A DNA stretch of 35,340 nt from Gammaproteobacteria bacterium (GTDB lineage Bacteria; Pseudomonadota; Gammaproteobacteria; Steroidobacterales; JABDKV01), in assembly GCA_029862165.1 (NCBI GenBank), contig JAOTXU010000007.1, positions 133,695-169,034 of the forward strand, given 5' to 3'. Below, piece by piece: positions 16,436 to 27,628 of the stretch (position 1 is its first letter; each line of letters opens with the position of its first letter). A model generated the notes under the pieces. The model was given only the letters and a program-made list of their open reading frames with translations. It searched no databases and was not told the origin of the DNA. Position numbers and translations under genes: made by a program.

Positions 16436-17262
16436 CTGGCTGGTCGTTCGGGGCTAACTTCCTTGTTGCGCCAGAACAGACGACGTCTCTTTTTCTTCTT
16501 TGATTCGACCGCAAGATTATTCTCGAGCAACACTCGTTCAGCGTCCAGCGCCAGATCTTCCATGTCGAGTTTGCGATAAGCCCGCGCCATGATTTGCAGG
16601 GCCTCACGGACCTCGTTGGTGTCCGGGTATTCCTCAACTACGCTACGCGCACGGCTGGCCGCGGCGATCCACGCGCGACGATCAAAATAATATCGTGCGA
16701 CATGGATGTTGAATTGAGCCAGACGCTCGCGCAAATGTACTATGCGCTGTTTCGCATCGGGCGCGTATTCACTCTCCGGATAGCTCTGGACCAGTTGGGC
16801 GAAGTACGATAACGAGCGCTCGGCATTTGCTGGCGGCCGTTGGCTCAGGTCGACGCTGAACAGTTTTTCCAGTGCGTTGGTATCACGCTCGAAATAGATC
16901 AATCCGCGCAGGTAATAGGCGTAATCAACGTTTGGATGCGTCGGATTCTCGCGGATAAATTCATTGGCCGCATCAATTGCTGATTCAGTGTTACCAACCT
17001 TGTAATATGCGTAAATGAGGTCGAGCCGGGCCCGCCGGGTATACTCGCTGAACGGAAAGTACAGCTCGAGCTGTTCCAGCATGGCGATGGCGCGATCATA
17101 GCCGCCGATCTTCATTTGCCGCTGCGCGTTGTCGTACAACGTGGCGTCGTTGGAGTTGCGGGCCTGTTCTTCGAGCGTCGCATCTTTGCCACCGCAGGCG
17201 GCAAGGATCATCGCGAGAGCGAGCGGTGCAATATACAGGGTTAGTTTGTAGACGATTCGCAT
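16432..17262 (-). CDS. bamD: Outer membrane assembly lipoprotein BamD
   Basis: Essential lipoprotein of the BAM complex that folds outer membrane proteins. From the ATG at 17262 the 276-residue product has a lipoprotein signal peptide ending in the lipobox LAAC (Cys23 is the predicted lipidated residue). TPR-like repeats follow: YDNAQRQMKIGGYDRAIAML, LDLIYAYYKVGNTESAIDAA and SYFAQLVQSYPESEYAPDAK. The C-terminus carries a basic stretch (KSKKKKRRRL-like) not typical of E. coli BamD (245 residues). An in-frame start at 17307 exists but would bury the signal peptide. It is divergent from rluD, as in E. coli. Confidence 0.95.
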   Translation of the reverse strand: MRIVYKLTLYIAPLALAMILAACGGKDATLEEQARNSNDATLYDNAQRQMKIGGYDRAIAMLEQLELYFPFSEYTRRARLDLIYAYYKVGNTESAIDAANEFIRENPTHPNVDYAYYLRGLIYFERDTNALEKLFSVDLSQRPPANAERSLSYFAQLVQSYPESEYAPDAKQRIVHLRERLAQFNIHVARYYFDRRAWIAAASRARSVVEEYPDTNEVREALQIMARAYRKLDMEDLALDAERVLLENNLAVESKKKKRRRLFWRNKEVSPERPAS

Positions 17263-17327
17263 AAGGCAGCTTGCTGTGCTTGAGAGAAAGCGGAGTATAC
17301 ACGCCACTCACTCATTGGAGACAAGTC

Positions 17328-18272
17328 TTGGCAGATTTTGAGCGGCATCAGGGTCAGGTTTCTGCGGAGAACGCTGGCAAAAGACTTGACCAGGCGGTAG
17401 CAGAAATGTTCCCTGATTTTTCTCGTTCGCGTCTCAAGACGTGGATAGAGGCGGGGCTGGTCGAGGTGAATGGCCAGTTATGGCGGCCGCGTGACCGATT
17501 GTGCGGGGGTGAGCACATTACGGTACACGCCATACACGAACCTGTCATCGAAGTTAGGCCGGAAGCTATTCCGCTCGATATCATTTTCGAAGACGATCAC
17601 CTCCTTGTAGTCGATAAGCCGCCGGGCATGGTGGTGCACCCAGGTGCAGGGAATCCGGGCGGCACTTTGCAAAACGCTTTGCTTCATTATGACGAGCGTC
17701 TTTCGACATTGCCGCGTGCCGGCTTGGTTCACCGCCTCGACAAGGATACCGGCGGTCTATTAGTCGTTGCCAGGACGATGCGCGCACATACCGCGCTGGT
17801 GCAGAAAATTTCCGCCCGCGAGGTTCGCCGTGAGTATCTGGCGATATGCCAGGGCGTGATTATTAGCGGTGGCAAAGTTGACGCACCAATTGGGCGCAAT
17901 CCTGTCGATCGTATTCGTATGGCGGTAGTGGCCAAAGGGCGGCCGGCGGTCAGCCACTATCGTGTCAGCGAACGTTTTGGAGCGCATACGCTCGTTGCTG
18001 TTCGACTCGAATCGGGACGCACGCATCAGATCCGTGTCCACATGATGCACATCGGTCATCCGCTGGTTGGTGACCCGCTGTATGGTGGCAGATTGACTGT
18101 GCCGGCAGGGGCATCGGAAGGACTGCGTGAGACGCTGCATGGTTTTCGCAGACAAGCTTTGCATGCCGTGCGTCTGGCTCTGTCGCATCCGGTTAGTGGT
18201 CACATGCATGAATGGGCTTCGGAGCTAAAGCCGGACATGCTGAAACTGCTGGAAAGCCTGAGAATCGGATAA
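17328..18272 (+). CDS. rluD: 23S rRNA pseudouridine synthase RluD
   Basis: Converts U1911, U1915 and U1917 (E. coli numbering) of helix 69 of 23S rRNA to pseudouridine. The product has an N-terminal S4 RNA-binding domain (AGKRLDQAVAEMFPDFSRSR, then VEVNG) and the RluA-type catalytic domain with Asp138 in HRLDKDTGG, followed by LESGRTHQIRVHM and HPLVGDPLYGG. I place the start at TTG 17328: GGAG lies 7 bases upstream and the resulting 314 residues fit the family. In-frame sequence upstream overlaps the bamD promoter region and is not family-like. The gene order bamD-rluD-pgeF-clpB is the same as in E. coli. Confidence 0.94.
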   Translation: MADFERHQGQVSAENAGKRLDQAVAEMFPDFSRSRLKTWIEAGLVEVNGQLWRPRDRLCGGEHITVHAIHEPVIEVRPEAIPLDIIFEDDHLLVVDKPPGMVVHPGAGNPGGTLQNALLHYDERLSTLPRAGLVHRLDKDTGGLLVVARTMRAHTALVQKISAREVRREYLAICQGVIISGGKVDAPIGRNPVDRIRMAVVAKGRPAVSHYRVSERFGAHTLVAVRLESGRTHQIRVHMMHIGHPLVGDPLYGGRLTVPAGASEGLRETLHGFRRQALHAVRLALSHPVSGHMHEWASELKPDMLKLLESLRIG

Positions 18273-18284
18273 AATGTCAGCCAC

Positions 18285-19025
18285 GTGTTAGATGGTCAAA
18301 TAATTAGACCAGACTGGCCGGTCGCCGCAAATGTGCATGCGATATCAACTACGCGGCGCGGTGGCGCGAGTTATGGGGCTTACGATTCATTAAACCTGGC
18401 TGATCACGTCGGTGATGAACCGCACCGCGTGCAGCAGAACCGTCGGTTACTGGCCACGGCCCAACAGTTACCGGCAAAGCCTGCCTGGCTGGATCAGCAA
18501 CATGGTTGCAACGTGGCGTGCATAGACGAGGGGCCACCACAGGTTGCCGCGGATGCCGCGTACACACACCGTGGGGCGAAGATCTGTGCCGTGTTGACGG
18601 CGGATTGCCTGCCGGTTCTGCTTTGTGACGAAGAGGGAACACGCGTTGCAGCAGTACATGCCGGCTGGCGCGGTCTCGCTGCGGGGATTATCGAGGCGGC
18701 GCTGGACAAACTGGAGCCCGAAAAACGACGCATTTATGCCTGGCTCGGCCCGGCCATCGGGCCGCAAGTCTACGAAATAGATAATGTGGTGCGGTCCCGG
18801 CTATTGCAGGCCGACAGCCAGGCGGACGCCGCATTCGTTGCGACTCGGGAAGGCCACTGGACCGCCGACATATATGAATTGGCGCGCCGACGCTTGTTGT
18901 GCGCCGGCGTGAAAGATATTTTTGGCGGTGATTTCTGTACTTTCCGTGACCCCGAGCGGTTTTTTTCATATCGTCGACAGGGTGCCTGCGGGCGCATGGC
19001 CAGTCTGATCTGGCTGGAGGATTGA
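18285..19025 (+). CDS. pgeF: Peptidoglycan editing factor PgeF (multicopper-like purine nucleoside phosphorylase/laccase domain)
   Basis: YfiH/PgeF family protein of 246 residues. Family members act on purine nucleosides, and in E. coli PgeF removes wrongly incorporated L-Ser from peptidoglycan precursors. The zinc-site residues are visible: His in LDQQHGCNV, Cys in [13 protein letters not shown] and His in [15 protein letters not shown]. The end ([28 protein letters not shown]) is typical. Start is GTG at 18285, 12 bases after rluD; the ATG at 18274 is in another frame and stops at once. It probably belongs to one transcript with rluD. Confidence 0.93.
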   Translation: MLDGQIIRPDWPVAANVHAISTTRRGGASYGAYDSLNLADHVGDEPHRVQQNRRLLATAQQLPAKPAWLDQQHGCNVACIDEGPPQVAADAAYTHRGAKICAVLTADCLPVLLCDEEGTRVAAVHAGWRGLAAGIIEAALDKLEPEKRRIYAWLGPAIGPQVYEIDNVVRSRLLQADSQADAAFVATREGHWTADIYELARRRLLCAGVKDIFGGDFCTFRDPERFFSYRRQGACGRMASLIWLED

Positions 19026-19093
19026 AAGGCGGGGTTGCATTCGAGCGGGCCAGCCCCATTGTTGATGCATACATCCCGCAGGAGAGAGCGTCT

Positions 19094-21676
19094 ATGCGCA
19101 TGGACAAACTGACAAGCAAGTTCCAGATCGCACTGGCCGATGCCCAGTCGCTGGCGCTGGGCCGGGATCATCAGTTTATCGAGCCGAGTCATCTCATGGT
19201 TGCCATGCTCGACCAGGACGGTGGCAGTCTGCGGCCGTTGCTTGCCAAGGCCGGCGTCAATCTGAACATGCTGCGTTCGCAGCTGGGCGAAGCCCTGGAC
19301 AAACTGCCACAGGTACAAGGCACCGCTGGTGAAGTACATGTTTCCAAAGATCTGACACGGTTACTCAACGTCACCGAAAAGTTCTCTCAGGATCGCGACG
19401 ATCAATATATCTCCAGCGAATTATTTTTACTGGCCGCCACTGAGGATAGAGGGGCGCTCGGTGCGGCGATGCGCGAGGCGGGTGCGGTACGTGGTGCGAT
19501 CGAAAAAGCCATCGACGAGATGCGCGGTGGCGAACATGTCAACGATCCTAATGCCGAAGACACCCGACAGGCTTTGGAGAAATACACTATTGATGTTACC
19601 GAGCGCGCCGAGCAGGGCAAGCTGGATCCGGTCATCGGCCGTGACGAAGAAATGCGCAGAACTGTGCAGGTACTGCAGCGGCGCAGGAAAAACAACCCTG
19701 TCTTGATTGGCGAACCCGGCGTTGGCAAGACCGCGATCGTGGAAGGTCTGGCGCAACGGATCGTAAACGGGGAAGTGCCAGAAGGTTTACGCAATAAACG
19801 AATATTATCGCTTGATCTGGCCGCGCTTATTGCGGGCGCAAAATTTCGCGGTGAATTCGAGGAGCGTCTAAAGGGCGTACTAAACGATTTGGCCAAGCAG
19901 GAAGGGCAAATCATCTTGTTTGTCGATGAGTTGCACACGGTCGTCGGGGCCGGCAAAGCTGAGGGCTCGATGGACGCCGGTAACATGCTAAAGCCAGCGC
20001 TTGCGCGTGGTGAGTTGCATTGCGTTGGTGCAACGACGCTCGATGAGTATCGGCAGTACATTGAAAAAGACGCGGCCCTGGAACGACGTTTTCAGAAGAT
20101 TCTTGTCGATGAACCCAGTGTCGAGGATACGATTGCCATATTGCGTGGTTTGAGCGAGCGTTACGAGGTACATCATGGCGTCGATATCACAGATCCGGCC
20201 CTGGTTGCCGCCGCTACCCTGTCGCATCGTTATATTAGTGATCGTCAGTTGCCTGATAAGGCAATAGATCTTATCGATGAGGCTGCCTCATGGATACGGA
20301 TGGAAATCGATTCCAAACCTGCAGAGCTCGACAAGCTTGAGCGGCGGATTATTCAGCTAAAGATAGAACGTGAGGCGCTGAAAAAAGACACCGATGATGC
20401 AACACGCAAACGTCTCAGTGAGATCGAAACCAATATTAGCGATCTGGAACGCGAATTCGCAGACCTGGAGGAGATCTGGAAGAGGGAAAAGGCCTCGGTC
20501 GAGGGCGCATCACACATTAAGGAAGAGCTGGATCGTGCGCGGACTGAGTTTGAGACGGCACGGCGTGCTGGTGATCTGGCGCGCATGTCGGAACTGCAGT
20601 ATGGCCGCATACCGGAACTGGAGAAAAAGCTGACCGAAGCCCAGCCCAGCGAGCAGCAAAGCGAAATGCGTTTACTGCGCAATAAGGTTAGCGAAGAAGA
20701 AATTGCCGATGTCGTATCCAAATGGACGGGCATTCCGGTGTCAAAAATGCTGGAGGGCGAGAAGGAAAAGCTGCTCCAAATGGAGTCTGCGCTGGAAAGA
20801 CGCGTTATTGGGCAACAGGAAGCGATTACGGCGGTGTCTAACGCAATACGGCGCGCACGTGCGGGCCTGGCAAATCCAAAACGGCCCATAGGCTCGTTTC
20901 TTTTTCTTGGCCCCACCGGCGTGGGCAAGACAGAGTTGACCAAGGCGCTTACGGAGTTTCTGTTCGACACCGAAGACGCACTCGTGCGTATAGACATGTC
21001 CGAGTTCATGGAAAAGCATTCCGTAGCCAGATTAATAGGCGCGCCGCCCGGCTATGTCGGATACGAGGAGGGCGGCTACCTTACCGAAGCAGTGCGTCGT
21101 CGTCCGTATTCCGTCATTTTGCTGGATGAAGTGGAGAAGGCGCATGCCGACGTATTCAATGTGTTGTTGCAGGTGCTCGACGATGGTCGTCTGACTGACG
21201 GCCACGGCCGGACAGTGGATTTTCGCAACGTCGTTATCGTAATGACATCGAATCTCGGTTCGCATGTAATCCAGGAATTGGCGGGCGACGAAAACTACGA
21301 GAAGATGAAAAGCGCCGTCATGGAAATAGTGGGCCAGCATTTCCGGCCCGAGTTTGTGAACCGTATAGATGACACAGTGGTCTTCCATCCGCTGGATCGT
21401 GACGAGATACGAAAGATCGTCGAAATTCAGCTCGGGTTTCTGCGTCGGCGTTTGGCAGATCGTGATATGCACATCAAGCTGACGCCAAAAGCGATCGACA
21501 AGTTAGCTGACAGTGGTTTTGATCCGGTCTACGGGGCGCGTCCCTTGCGTCGCGAGATACAGCAGCAGGTCGAGAATCCATTGGCACAGAAAATTCTGTC
21601 CGGCAAATTTGCGCCGGGAGACACCATCCTCGTCGATGCCAATGACATCGGCATCGAATTTGAAAAAGCCGCGTGA
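19094..21676 (+). CDS. clpB: ATP-dependent disaggregase ClpB
   Basis: Hsp100 chaperone that extracts proteins from aggregates together with DnaK. The 860-residue product has the Clp-N repeat domain (about 1-145), first AAA+ module with Walker A GEPGVGKT and Walker B ILFVDELH, the coiled-coil middle domain that distinguishes ClpB from ClpA/ClpC (about 410-525), and the second AAA+ module with Walker A GPTGVGKT and [13 protein letters not shown]. Length matches E. coli ClpB (857). The start ATG 19094 ([11 protein letters not shown]) follows AGGAG by 9 bases; an in-frame start overlapping pgeF is not family-like. I saw no sigma-32 promoter directly upstream. Confidence 0.97.
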   Translation: MRMDKLTSKFQIALADAQSLALGRDHQFIEPSHLMVAMLDQDGGSLRPLLAKAGVNLNMLRSQLGEALDKLPQVQGTAGEVHVSKDLTRLLNVTEKFSQDRDDQYISSELFLLAATEDRGALGAAMREAGAVRGAIEKAIDEMRGGEHVNDPNAEDTRQALEKYTIDVTERAEQGKLDPVIGRDEEMRRTVQVLQRRRKNNPVLIGEPGVGKTAIVEGLAQRIVNGEVPEGLRNKRILSLDLAALIAGAKFRGEFEERLKGVLNDLAKQEGQIILFVDELHTVVGAGKAEGSMDAGNMLKPALARGELHCVGATTLDEYRQYIEKDAALERRFQKILVDEPSVEDTIAILRGLSERYEVHHGVDITDPALVAAATLSHRYISDRQLPDKAIDLIDEAASWIRMEIDSKPAELDKLERRIIQLKIEREALKKDTDDATRKRLSEIETNISDLEREFADLEEIWKREKASVEGASHIKEELDRARTEFETARRAGDLARMSELQYGRIPELEKKLTEAQPSEQQSEMRLLRNKVSEEEIADVVSKWTGIPVSKMLEGEKEKLLQMESALERRVIGQQEAITAVSNAIRRARAGLANPKRPIGSFLFLGPTGVGKTELTKALTEFLFDTEDALVRIDMSEFMEKHSVARLIGAPPGYVGYEEGGYLTEAVRRRPYSVILLDEVEKAHADVFNVLLQVLDDGRLTDGHGRTVDFRNVVIVMTSNLGSHVIQELAGDENYEKMKSAVMEIVGQHFRPEFVNRIDDTVVFHPLDRDEIRKIVEIQLGFLRRRLADRDMHIKLTPKAIDKLADSGFDPVYGARPLRREIQQQVENPLAQKILSGKFAPGDTILVDANDIGIEFEKAA

Positions 21677-21689
21677 TTAGTCGGTTGTC

Positions 21690-21718
21690 AGGCTAAGACC
21701 CTTTCGGGGTCTTTAGCC
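21690..21718. terminator. Hairpin at the clpB / RND exporter convergent junction
   Basis: GGCTAAGACCC and GGGTCTTTAGCC pair around TTTCG with one bulged base. It lies 14 bases after the clpB stop and overlaps the last codons of the convergent exporter gene. The T-run after it is short, so it may be a weak bidirectional terminator. Confidence 0.55.
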
Positions 21719-23972
21719 GGGAATCTGCTACTAGTAATAACGGTGGCAACAACAAAAAATCGACTGCCAGTGCCAGACCAATTGTTAACGCTAACAGACC
21801 CCCGGTTTCGCGCGTGGGTGTGAAATTCGATAGCGTCAGGATGCCAAAGCCAACAAACAATACGACTGAAGTAATGACCAGAGCCATACCAACGACGCGA
21901 AACGCGTAACGGATTCCATCTGCCGGACTCAAGCCATGCTCGTGTCGTGCACGGCGGTACTTGGACACGAAATGCACCGTATCGTCTACGACGATGCCGA
22001 GGCTCATGCAGATCACCACTGAAAGGGCGAGGTCTATATGACCAACGAACATGCCCCAAAAGCCGTAGGCAAGGGCAGCCGGTGCCAGATTGGGCAGCAA
22101 ACTGATCAGCCCGAGCCGAACGGAACGCAGCGCCAGCATAAGTAGTATCGAAATCGCAACCAGTGCTATGGCGGTGCCGACCAGCAGACCGCGGATATTT
22201 CGATGGGTAATGTGCGCGAACACCAGATCCAGACCGGTGCCCGGTCTCGCGTCAAGATTTGGCGCGTTTTCGCTTAGCCACTTGACTGACCGCCGGTCCA
22301 GCTCCAGCAGACTCTCCGAATCGGTTTTGCGTACTGCCACACTGAAGCGTGTCGCAGAACGATCCTGATCTATCAGGTTGTCAATACTCTCACCCAATGG
22401 TAACGATAGCTCGTATAGCAACAGAAACTGCGCGATGGCCCCACGCGTTTTGGGTAACTGGTATTGGTCCTCCTCGTTATCATGGAGGGCACGGTTGAGT
22501 AATTTCAGCGTCGTATGCAATCCTGCAGTGTGTGTTACGCCAGGCTGATCGGTCAGCCACTGAGAAAACGACTCCAGTTGCTGTGCGTAGGCCGGATCGT
22601 TGATGGCATTTGCCAGCCCCGTTTCCATGTCGTAGTAAATTCGGTGAATCCCGCCCAGTTGGTCGTCGATGACATCAACGGCGTGACGAATTTCGAAGTG
22701 TTTTGTGAAATATTCATGCCAATTTTCCGTGAGCTCATTGCGGCTGATAAATGAGGCAACGATGATTAGTGTCAGACTGCCGGTGACTAGCAGCAACTTG
22801 TGGCGAACTATGATCCAGTCAGCCAAAGTGCGCGCCTGTTGCCCGCTGGAGAATAGCCAGGCCCGTCTGGGCGGCGGAACTATCTTCATTGCAGCGGGCA
22901 ACATTGTTATCGAAAGAATGAATGCCACGCCGACACCACAGGCGACCATGTTGCCCAAATCGCGGTAGGGCGGTGAATCACTTAGATTCAGGCTCAGTAC
23001 ACCAATAGCAGTCGTAATCGATGTAATAAAAACAGGCGAGAGATTTATCCGCAACGATTCACGTATTGCTTCGTCTTTGGAACGCCCTTGACCGAGCTCG
23101 ATTAAGTAGTTCGATACGATATGGACACAGTCTGCTACGGCGATTGTCAACACAATGCTGGGAACAAACCCTGCCGTTGGTGACAACAGGTAACCGAGCC
23201 AGCCAAAAATTCCCATTGTTGCGCCGACCGTCAGGCTAATGACCAGCATAGTGAGCAGGGTGGCCCACAAGCTGCGGAGCAGTAGCAACAGACCCAGCGC
23301 GATAGCGATATAGCTCAGGACTACCAGAGAGCGGATGTCATCGCGGACAGCTTCGCCGAGCGCGACACTGTTGGTCGCAGACCCGGCCAATATTATCTGG
23401 CCGCAACCGGCAGTGTCTGCGTTGGCAATAACTGTACGCGAAGCAGAGACGGCCTCGTCGACCGCGTTGCTGCGTGTTTCCGGTAAGGCCAGTAATACGA
23501 CTACACCGCTAACCGAAGCGTTAGAGGCAACGAGAGATTCTCTAATTGGCGGTTCGGACGCCACAATTTGGCGGATCGCGTTCGAATCGATCGAATCGCG
23601 GTCTTCGATGACTGCGCGCGTAACCAGCGTGTCTCCATCACTACGGCTGTATTGGTAGTTGGCTAGTGAGGAAGAGCGAAAGGCGAATGGAAGCTGCCAG
23701 CCGGCCTCGGTCAGGTCGTAGATGAGTCTGAGACATGCAGGCTCGTAAATCGACCGTTCAGCCTTTACCAGAAAGAAGATGCTTTCGTTGCGACGGTATT
23801 TTTCTTCGAGCTCTACCAGTGAGGCAAGTTGCGGGTTGTCGGCCGAGAAATAGACTCGGAGGTCGGTCGTGACAGTCAAACGATGCATACCGGCGCCGAG
23901 CACGAGCGCTACAACGAGCGACACGATTAATGTGATTCGCGGATATCGCAGCGAAAACTCCAGAATGTTCAC
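21693..23972 (-). CDS. RND superfamily exporter (MMPL family)
   Basis: Integral membrane protein of 759 residues of the MMPL/COG1033 type, driven by the proton gradient. It has the two-fold RND layout: one N-terminal helix (about 10-30), a large periplasmic loop (about 35-215), five to six helices (about 215-365), another single helix (about 390-410), a second loop and a final helical bundle (about 595-750). Conserved text includes IVLTIAVADCVHIVSNY near 280 and SLGIVVDDTVHFVSKYRRAR near 655-680, the paired intramembrane acid regions of this group. Substrate unknown; relatives export lipids, hopanoids or sterol-like molecules. Start is GTG at 23972. It lies 35 bases after the flavin oxidoreductase gene. 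Confidence 0.88.
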   Translation of the reverse strand: MNILEFSLRYPRITLIVSLVVALVLGAGMHRLTVTTDLRVYFSADNPQLASLVELEEKYRRNESIFFLVKAERSIYEPACLRLIYDLTEAGWQLPFAFRSSSLANYQYSRSDGDTLVTRAVIEDRDSIDSNAIRQIVASEPPIRESLVASNASVSGVVVLLALPETRSNAVDEAVSASRTVIANADTAGCGQIILAGSATNSVALGEAVRDDIRSLVVLSYIAIALGLLLLLRSLWATLLTMLVISLTVGATMGIFGWLGYLLSPTAGFVPSIVLTIAVADCVHIVSNYLIELGQGRSKDEAIRESLRINLSPVFITSITTAIGVLSLNLSDSPPYRDLGNMVACGVGVAFILSITMLPAAMKIVPPPRRAWLFSSGQQARTLADWIIVRHKLLLVTGSLTLIIVASFISRNELTENWHEYFTKHFEIRHAVDVIDDQLGGIHRIYYDMETGLANAINDPAYAQQLESFSQWLTDQPGVTHTAGLHTTLKLLNRALHDNEEDQYQLPKTRGAIAQFLLLYELSLPLGESIDNLIDQDRSATRFSVAVRKTDSESLLELDRRSVKWLSENAPNLDARPGTGLDLVFAHITHRNIRGLLVGTAIALVAISILLMLALRSVRLGLISLLPNLAPAALAYGFWGMFVGHIDLALSVVICMSLGIVVDDTVHFVSKYRRARHEHGLSPADGIRYAFRVVGMALVITSVVLFVGFGILTLSNFTPTRETGGLLALTIGLALAVDFLLLPPLLLVADSRLKTPKGS

Positions 23973-24007
23973 TCTTCGCGGCCGCCAAAAACCCGATTCA
24001 AGCTGTA

Positions 24008-25312
24008 TCAGCCATTGGCGTTGCGCATAGCTTTTCGTCTCGCGAAACCGGCGCGGTATTCGTCGCGGATATGTCGATACAGTGCACTTCGAAGGTTGAG
24101 AGTGGTGTCGGGCTCGCGACCTTCAGACAGACGGATGATCTGGCGGTAATACCAGGCGACGCCGCCCTGTGTATTTAATGCCCTGAACAGTCCGACTGAG
24201 CTGCCCGGACCAAACAGACCCGTGCCCAGTCGCAGATTCAGTTCATCGCGACGAGCGACAAGGGCCGATTCGTTTAATAACCGATCCGGCAGCTCAGGTT
24301 CCACGCACAACGGCCGAGCCAGCCCGACTACGTCGAGCTCGCCGTTGGTGATCGCTTCATTCATGAATTTCGCGTCTCGAATCCCACCGGTTACTGCCAG
24401 TGGTGTGTTGGTTGATTTGCGAATGGCTTGGGCATATTCAAGAAAGTAGGCTTCGCGACGTTGTGTGCTCTGGCGAACAGGTTCCAGCTCGTTGGCGGGA
24501 TCGCCGTGATAGCCCAGGAGGCGCGGTTGCTCATAGGTTCCGCCGGATATCTCCAGCAAGTCGATTTTCTCCTGCTGTAGCCAACCTGCTACCTGGCAGC
24601 TGTCTGTCAGCGTAAAGCCACCTTTCTGAAAATCCGCCGAATTGAGTTTTACGGCAACTGGATAATCGTTACCGACGCTGGCACGCACTGCGCGAACAAT
24701 ATGCAGTAAAAAGCGGGCTCGCCGTACCGGGTCGCCGCCCCAGTCATCATTACGACGGTTTGTTAATGGAGACAGAAACTGACTGATCAGATAACCGTGA
24801 GCAGCATGTATCTGTACACCCGTAAAACCAGTTTCGCGCGCGATTCTGGCGACTCGCGCATAATTCGCCACCACGTTGTTTATTTCGGCATGAGAAAGTT
24901 CTCGCGGTTGTGCGAAATTGCCCAGGATCTTCAGCTGTACCGGTGATGGAGCAACCGGTCTGTTATTGACGATGCGGCTGCATTGGCGGCCCGGGTGACT
25001 GATCTGCATCCACAGGTGATTGCCGGCATGAGTTCCGGCGTCTGCCAGCGCGCGCAAAGCGGATTCGCCGCCATTGTTGTCGATCACGATATTGCCGGGT
25101 CGTTCAAGATATCGTGCGTCGATCATTATATTGCCGGTCACCAGCAAACCGGCACCGCCAGCGGACCAACGCCGGTAGAGGGTGATCAGGCGATCAGTCA
25201 CGCGGCCTTCGGCATCCGCCAGGCCTTCGGTCATCGCGGCTTTCATCAGGCGATTGGGAAGGGTTGCGCCGCACGGCAACTCCAGTGGTCTGCTCAGCAG
25301 ATTTTGGGTCAT
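24008..25312 (-). CDS. NADH:flavin oxidoreductase (Old Yellow Enzyme family)
   Basis: Predicted FMN-dependent ene-reductase, a single TIM-barrel domain without the C-terminal FAD/NAD domain of 2,4-dienoyl-CoA reductase. Family motifs are LPNRLMKAAMTEG near the N-terminus, the active-site HAAHGYLISQFLSPLTNRRNDDWGG with the substrate-binding histidine pair, and the phosphate-binding AVTGGIRD and DVVGLARPLCVEP. Length from ATG 25312 (MTQNLLSRPLEL) is 434 residues; an ATG at 25327 adds five residues. It is probably co-transcribed with the RND exporter, and divergent from the FmdB gene. The substrate cannot be told from sequence. Confidence 0.87.
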   Translation of the reverse strand: MTQNLLSRPLELPCGATLPNRLMKAAMTEGLADAEGRVTDRLITLYRRWSAGGAGLLVTGNIMIDARYLERPGNIVIDNNGGESALRALADAGTHAGNHLWMQISHPGRQCSRIVNNRPVAPSPVQLKILGNFAQPRELSHAEINNVVANYARVARIARETGFTGVQIHAAHGYLISQFLSPLTNRRNDDWGGDPVRRARFLLHIVRAVRASVGNDYPVAVKLNSADFQKGGFTLTDSCQVAGWLQQEKIDLLEISGGTYEQPRLLGYHGDPANELEPVRQSTQRREAYFLEYAQAIRKSTNTPLAVTGGIRDAKFMNEAITNGELDVVGLARPLCVEPELPDRLLNESALVARRDELNLRLGTGLFGPGSSVGLFRALNTQGGVAWYYRQIIRLSEGREPDTTLNLRSALYRHIRDEYRAGFARRKAMRNANG

Positions 25313-25431
25313 AGAGAGTCTTCTCATCGCTAAGCTATCATGTTACCCGACCAAAACGCTGGCGTAAGGTCCTCGAAAACGGCAAAATCCGCCACCATCT
25401 TTTGCCGTCAATGCAGCTGCGAAAAAGCGAT

Positions 25432-25770
25432 ATGCCGATCTACGAATATCAATGCCAGGAATGCGAGCACGAACTCGAGGCGCTGCAGCGGATCAGCGAG
25501 TCACCGTTGTCGGACTGTCCGGCCTGTGGCCAGCCGGCGCTGCGTAAGCTGATCTCGGCACCGAGATTCCGGCTAAAGGGCAGTGGCTGGTACGAGACGG
25601 ATTTCAAGACAGGTGACAAGAAGAATCTGGCAGGTGAGAAGGAGGCAAAGAAGCCTGATACCAGGGAGAGCAAGGATGGTGATAAGCCAAAGTCGGAATC
25701 CAAACCCGGCAAGACGGATTCCACAAAAAGCGCCAAATCAGGCTCAGGAGACGGTAGCAAGGGCAGCTGA
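25432..25770 (+). CDS. FmdB family zinc ribbon protein
   Basis: Small protein of 112 residues beginning MPIYEYQCQECEHELEALQ, the FmdB/putative regulatory protein signature, with the zinc ligands in CQEC and CPAC. The conserved LISAPRFRLKGSGWYETDF follows. From about residue 60 the chain is a low-complexity Lys/Ser/Asp/Gly tail. Function is not known beyond the name of the family. The start is chosen by the signature; upstream in-frame ATG codons are not family-like. It sits 82 bases before aspS, a common pairing in gammaproteobacteria. Confidence 0.9.
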   Translation: MPIYEYQCQECEHELEALQRISESPLSDCPACGQPALRKLISAPRFRLKGSGWYETDFKTGDKKNLAGEKEAKKPDTRESKDGDKPKSESKPGKTDSTKSAKSGSGDGSKGS

Positions 25771-25852
25771 GAAACCGTAGTGCTTGCCTGAACCGGGCGC
25801 ACTCCTTAACATCCACTGGTTCTCATTCGCCCGGTTTCACCAGAGTCATATC

Positions 25853-27628
25853 ATGCGCACGCACTATTGCGGTGAGATTACCGCCGCCCTGATCGATAAG
25901 GAAGTAGAAGTCTCTGGCTGGGTGCACCGCCGTCGTGATCATGGCGGCGTCATCTTTATCGACCTGCGTGATCGGGAGGGGCTGGTGCAGGTCGTATTCG
26001 ATCCTGATCGTGAGGATATCTTCGCACTTGCCGATCGTGCTCGTAGCGAATTTGTCTTAAACGTCAAGGGGCGCGTGCGCCATCGACCTGAAGGCACCGT
26101 TAACCCAAATATGCGCACCGGCGAGATCGAGATTCTGGCGACAGCTGCAAAGATACTCAGTTCTTCTGAAACTCCGCCCTTCCATCACGACGAACACGCC
26201 GGCGAAGAATTGCGTCTGCGTTATCGTTACCTGGACTTACGGCGTGAGGAAATGTTGTCCAATTTGCGAATGCGTCATCGTGTGACACGCACTTTGCGCC
26301 GTTTCCTCGACGACAATGGATTTATTGACATCGAGACCCCGATGTTGACCAAGGCAACGCCCGAAGGCGCCCGCGACTATTTGGTGCCTAGCCGAACTCA
26401 CCCAGGGCATTTCTTTTCTCTGCCACAGTCTCCGCAGATCTTTAAGCAACTTCTGATGATGTCGGGTATGGACCGTTACTACCAAATCGTGCGTTGTTTT
26501 CGCGACGAGGATTTGCGCGCCGATCGCCAGCCTGAATTTACGCAGCTCGACATCGAGATGTCATTTATCGATGAAGATTCGCTGATGTCATTGATGGAAG
26601 CGATGATGCGCAACCTGTTTCAGGAACTTCTCGATATTGCTCTACCAGACCCGTTTCCGCGTATCACCTATGCCGAATCGATGCAGCGTTTTGGCACGGA
26701 CAGACCGGATATGCGTAACCCGCTGGAATTGGTCGATGTCGGTGATCTCATGCAGGGCGTCGAGTTCAAGGTGTTCGCTGGTCCAGCTGCTGATCCCGCC
26801 GGCCGAGTTGCCGCGCTGCGGTTGCCGGGTGGTGGCGAACTTTCGCGCAAGGACATCGACGAATACACCAATTTTGTAGGGCGCTACGGTGCCAGGGGCC
26901 TGGCGTATATCAAAGCGAACGACGCTGACAGCGGTCGCGATGGTTTGCAATCGCCAATACTGAAGTTCCTGCCTGACGATACCGTTCGCGGAATCATGCA
27001 ACGCACCGCGGCGGCAACCGGCGACATAGTTTTCTTTGGTGCCGACCGAAGCAAAGTCGTCAACGACGCACTGGGTGCATTGCGCGATCGACTCGGTCGG
27101 GATCGCAATCTGCTCGCCAACGATTGGCAGCCTATATGGGTAGTGGATTTTCCGATGTTTGGTTTCAATGACGATGAAAAACGCTGGGACGCTTTACATC
27201 ATCCGTTCACCGCGCCCGCTGTCGATGACATTTCACAGCTGGAATCGGCACCAGGCGAAGCGCTGTCGCGCGCCTACGACATCGTATTAAACGGTTCGGA
27301 GATTGGCGGTGGATCAATGCGTATACACGATTCTGCGATGCAGTCTGCCGTGTTTAGTTTGCTCGGTATTGACAAAGAAGAAGCGGAAATGCGATTCGGG
27401 TTCTTGCTCGAAGCGTTGCGTTACGGTTGCCCGCCATTGGGTGGTATTGCATTCGGCCTGGACCGCCTGGTTACTCTGATGGTCGGCGCCACAAGTATTC
27501 GCGAGGTTATCGCTTTTCCGAAGACGCAGAGCGCACATTGCCCGTTGACTGACGCACCGGCAGATGTGGCGCCACAACATTTGCGCGAGCTGGGGCTGCG
27601 ACTTCGGCCCCGGTCCGATCAGGGCTGA
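25853..27628 (+). CDS. aspS: Aspartyl-tRNA synthetase
   Basis: Class IIb aminoacyl-tRNA synthetase of 591 residues (E. coli 590). It has the N-terminal OB-fold anticodon-binding domain ([21 protein letters not shown], about 20-40), class II motif 2 ([23 protein letters not shown] near 215-237), the bacterial GAD insertion (about 290-420) and motif 3 ([14 protein letters not shown] near 530). The start ATG 25853 (MRTHYCGEI) is family-like; an upstream in-frame start adds an unrelated stretch. Whether it is discriminating or non-discriminating (also charging tRNA-Asn) cannot be read safely here. Confidence 0.97.
   Translation: MRTHYCGEITAALIDKEVEVSGWVHRRRDHGGVIFIDLRDREGLVQVVFDPDREDIFALADRARSEFVLNVKGRVRHRPEGTVNPNMRTGEIEILATAAKILSSSETPPFHHDEHAGEELRLRYRYLDLRREEMLSNLRMRHRVTRTLRRFLDDNGFIDIETPMLTKATPEGARDYLVPSRTHPGHFFSLPQSPQIFKQLLMMSGMDRYYQIVRCFRDEDLRADRQPEFTQLDIEMSFIDEDSLMSLMEAMMRNLFQELLDIALPDPFPRITYAESMQRFGTDRPDMRNPLELVDVGDLMQGVEFKVFAGPAADPAGRVAALRLPGGGELSRKDIDEYTNFVGRYGARGLAYIKANDADSGRDGLQSPILKFLPDDTVRGIMQRTAAATGDIVFFGADRSKVVNDALGALRDRLGRDRNLLANDWQPIWVVDFPMFGFNDDEKRWDALHHPFTAPAVDDISQLESAPGEALSRAYDIVLNGSEIGGGSMRIHDSAMQSAVFSLLGIDKEEAEMRFGFLLEALRYGCPPLGGIAFGLDRLVTLMVGATSIREVIAFPKTQSAHCPLTDAPADVAPQHLRELGLRLRPRSDQG

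Noticed and set aside
17271..17301. TTGCTG / TATACA as a promoter for rluD
   Set aside because: The 19-base spacing is poor and the position overlaps the likely bamD leader; evidence too weak to list.
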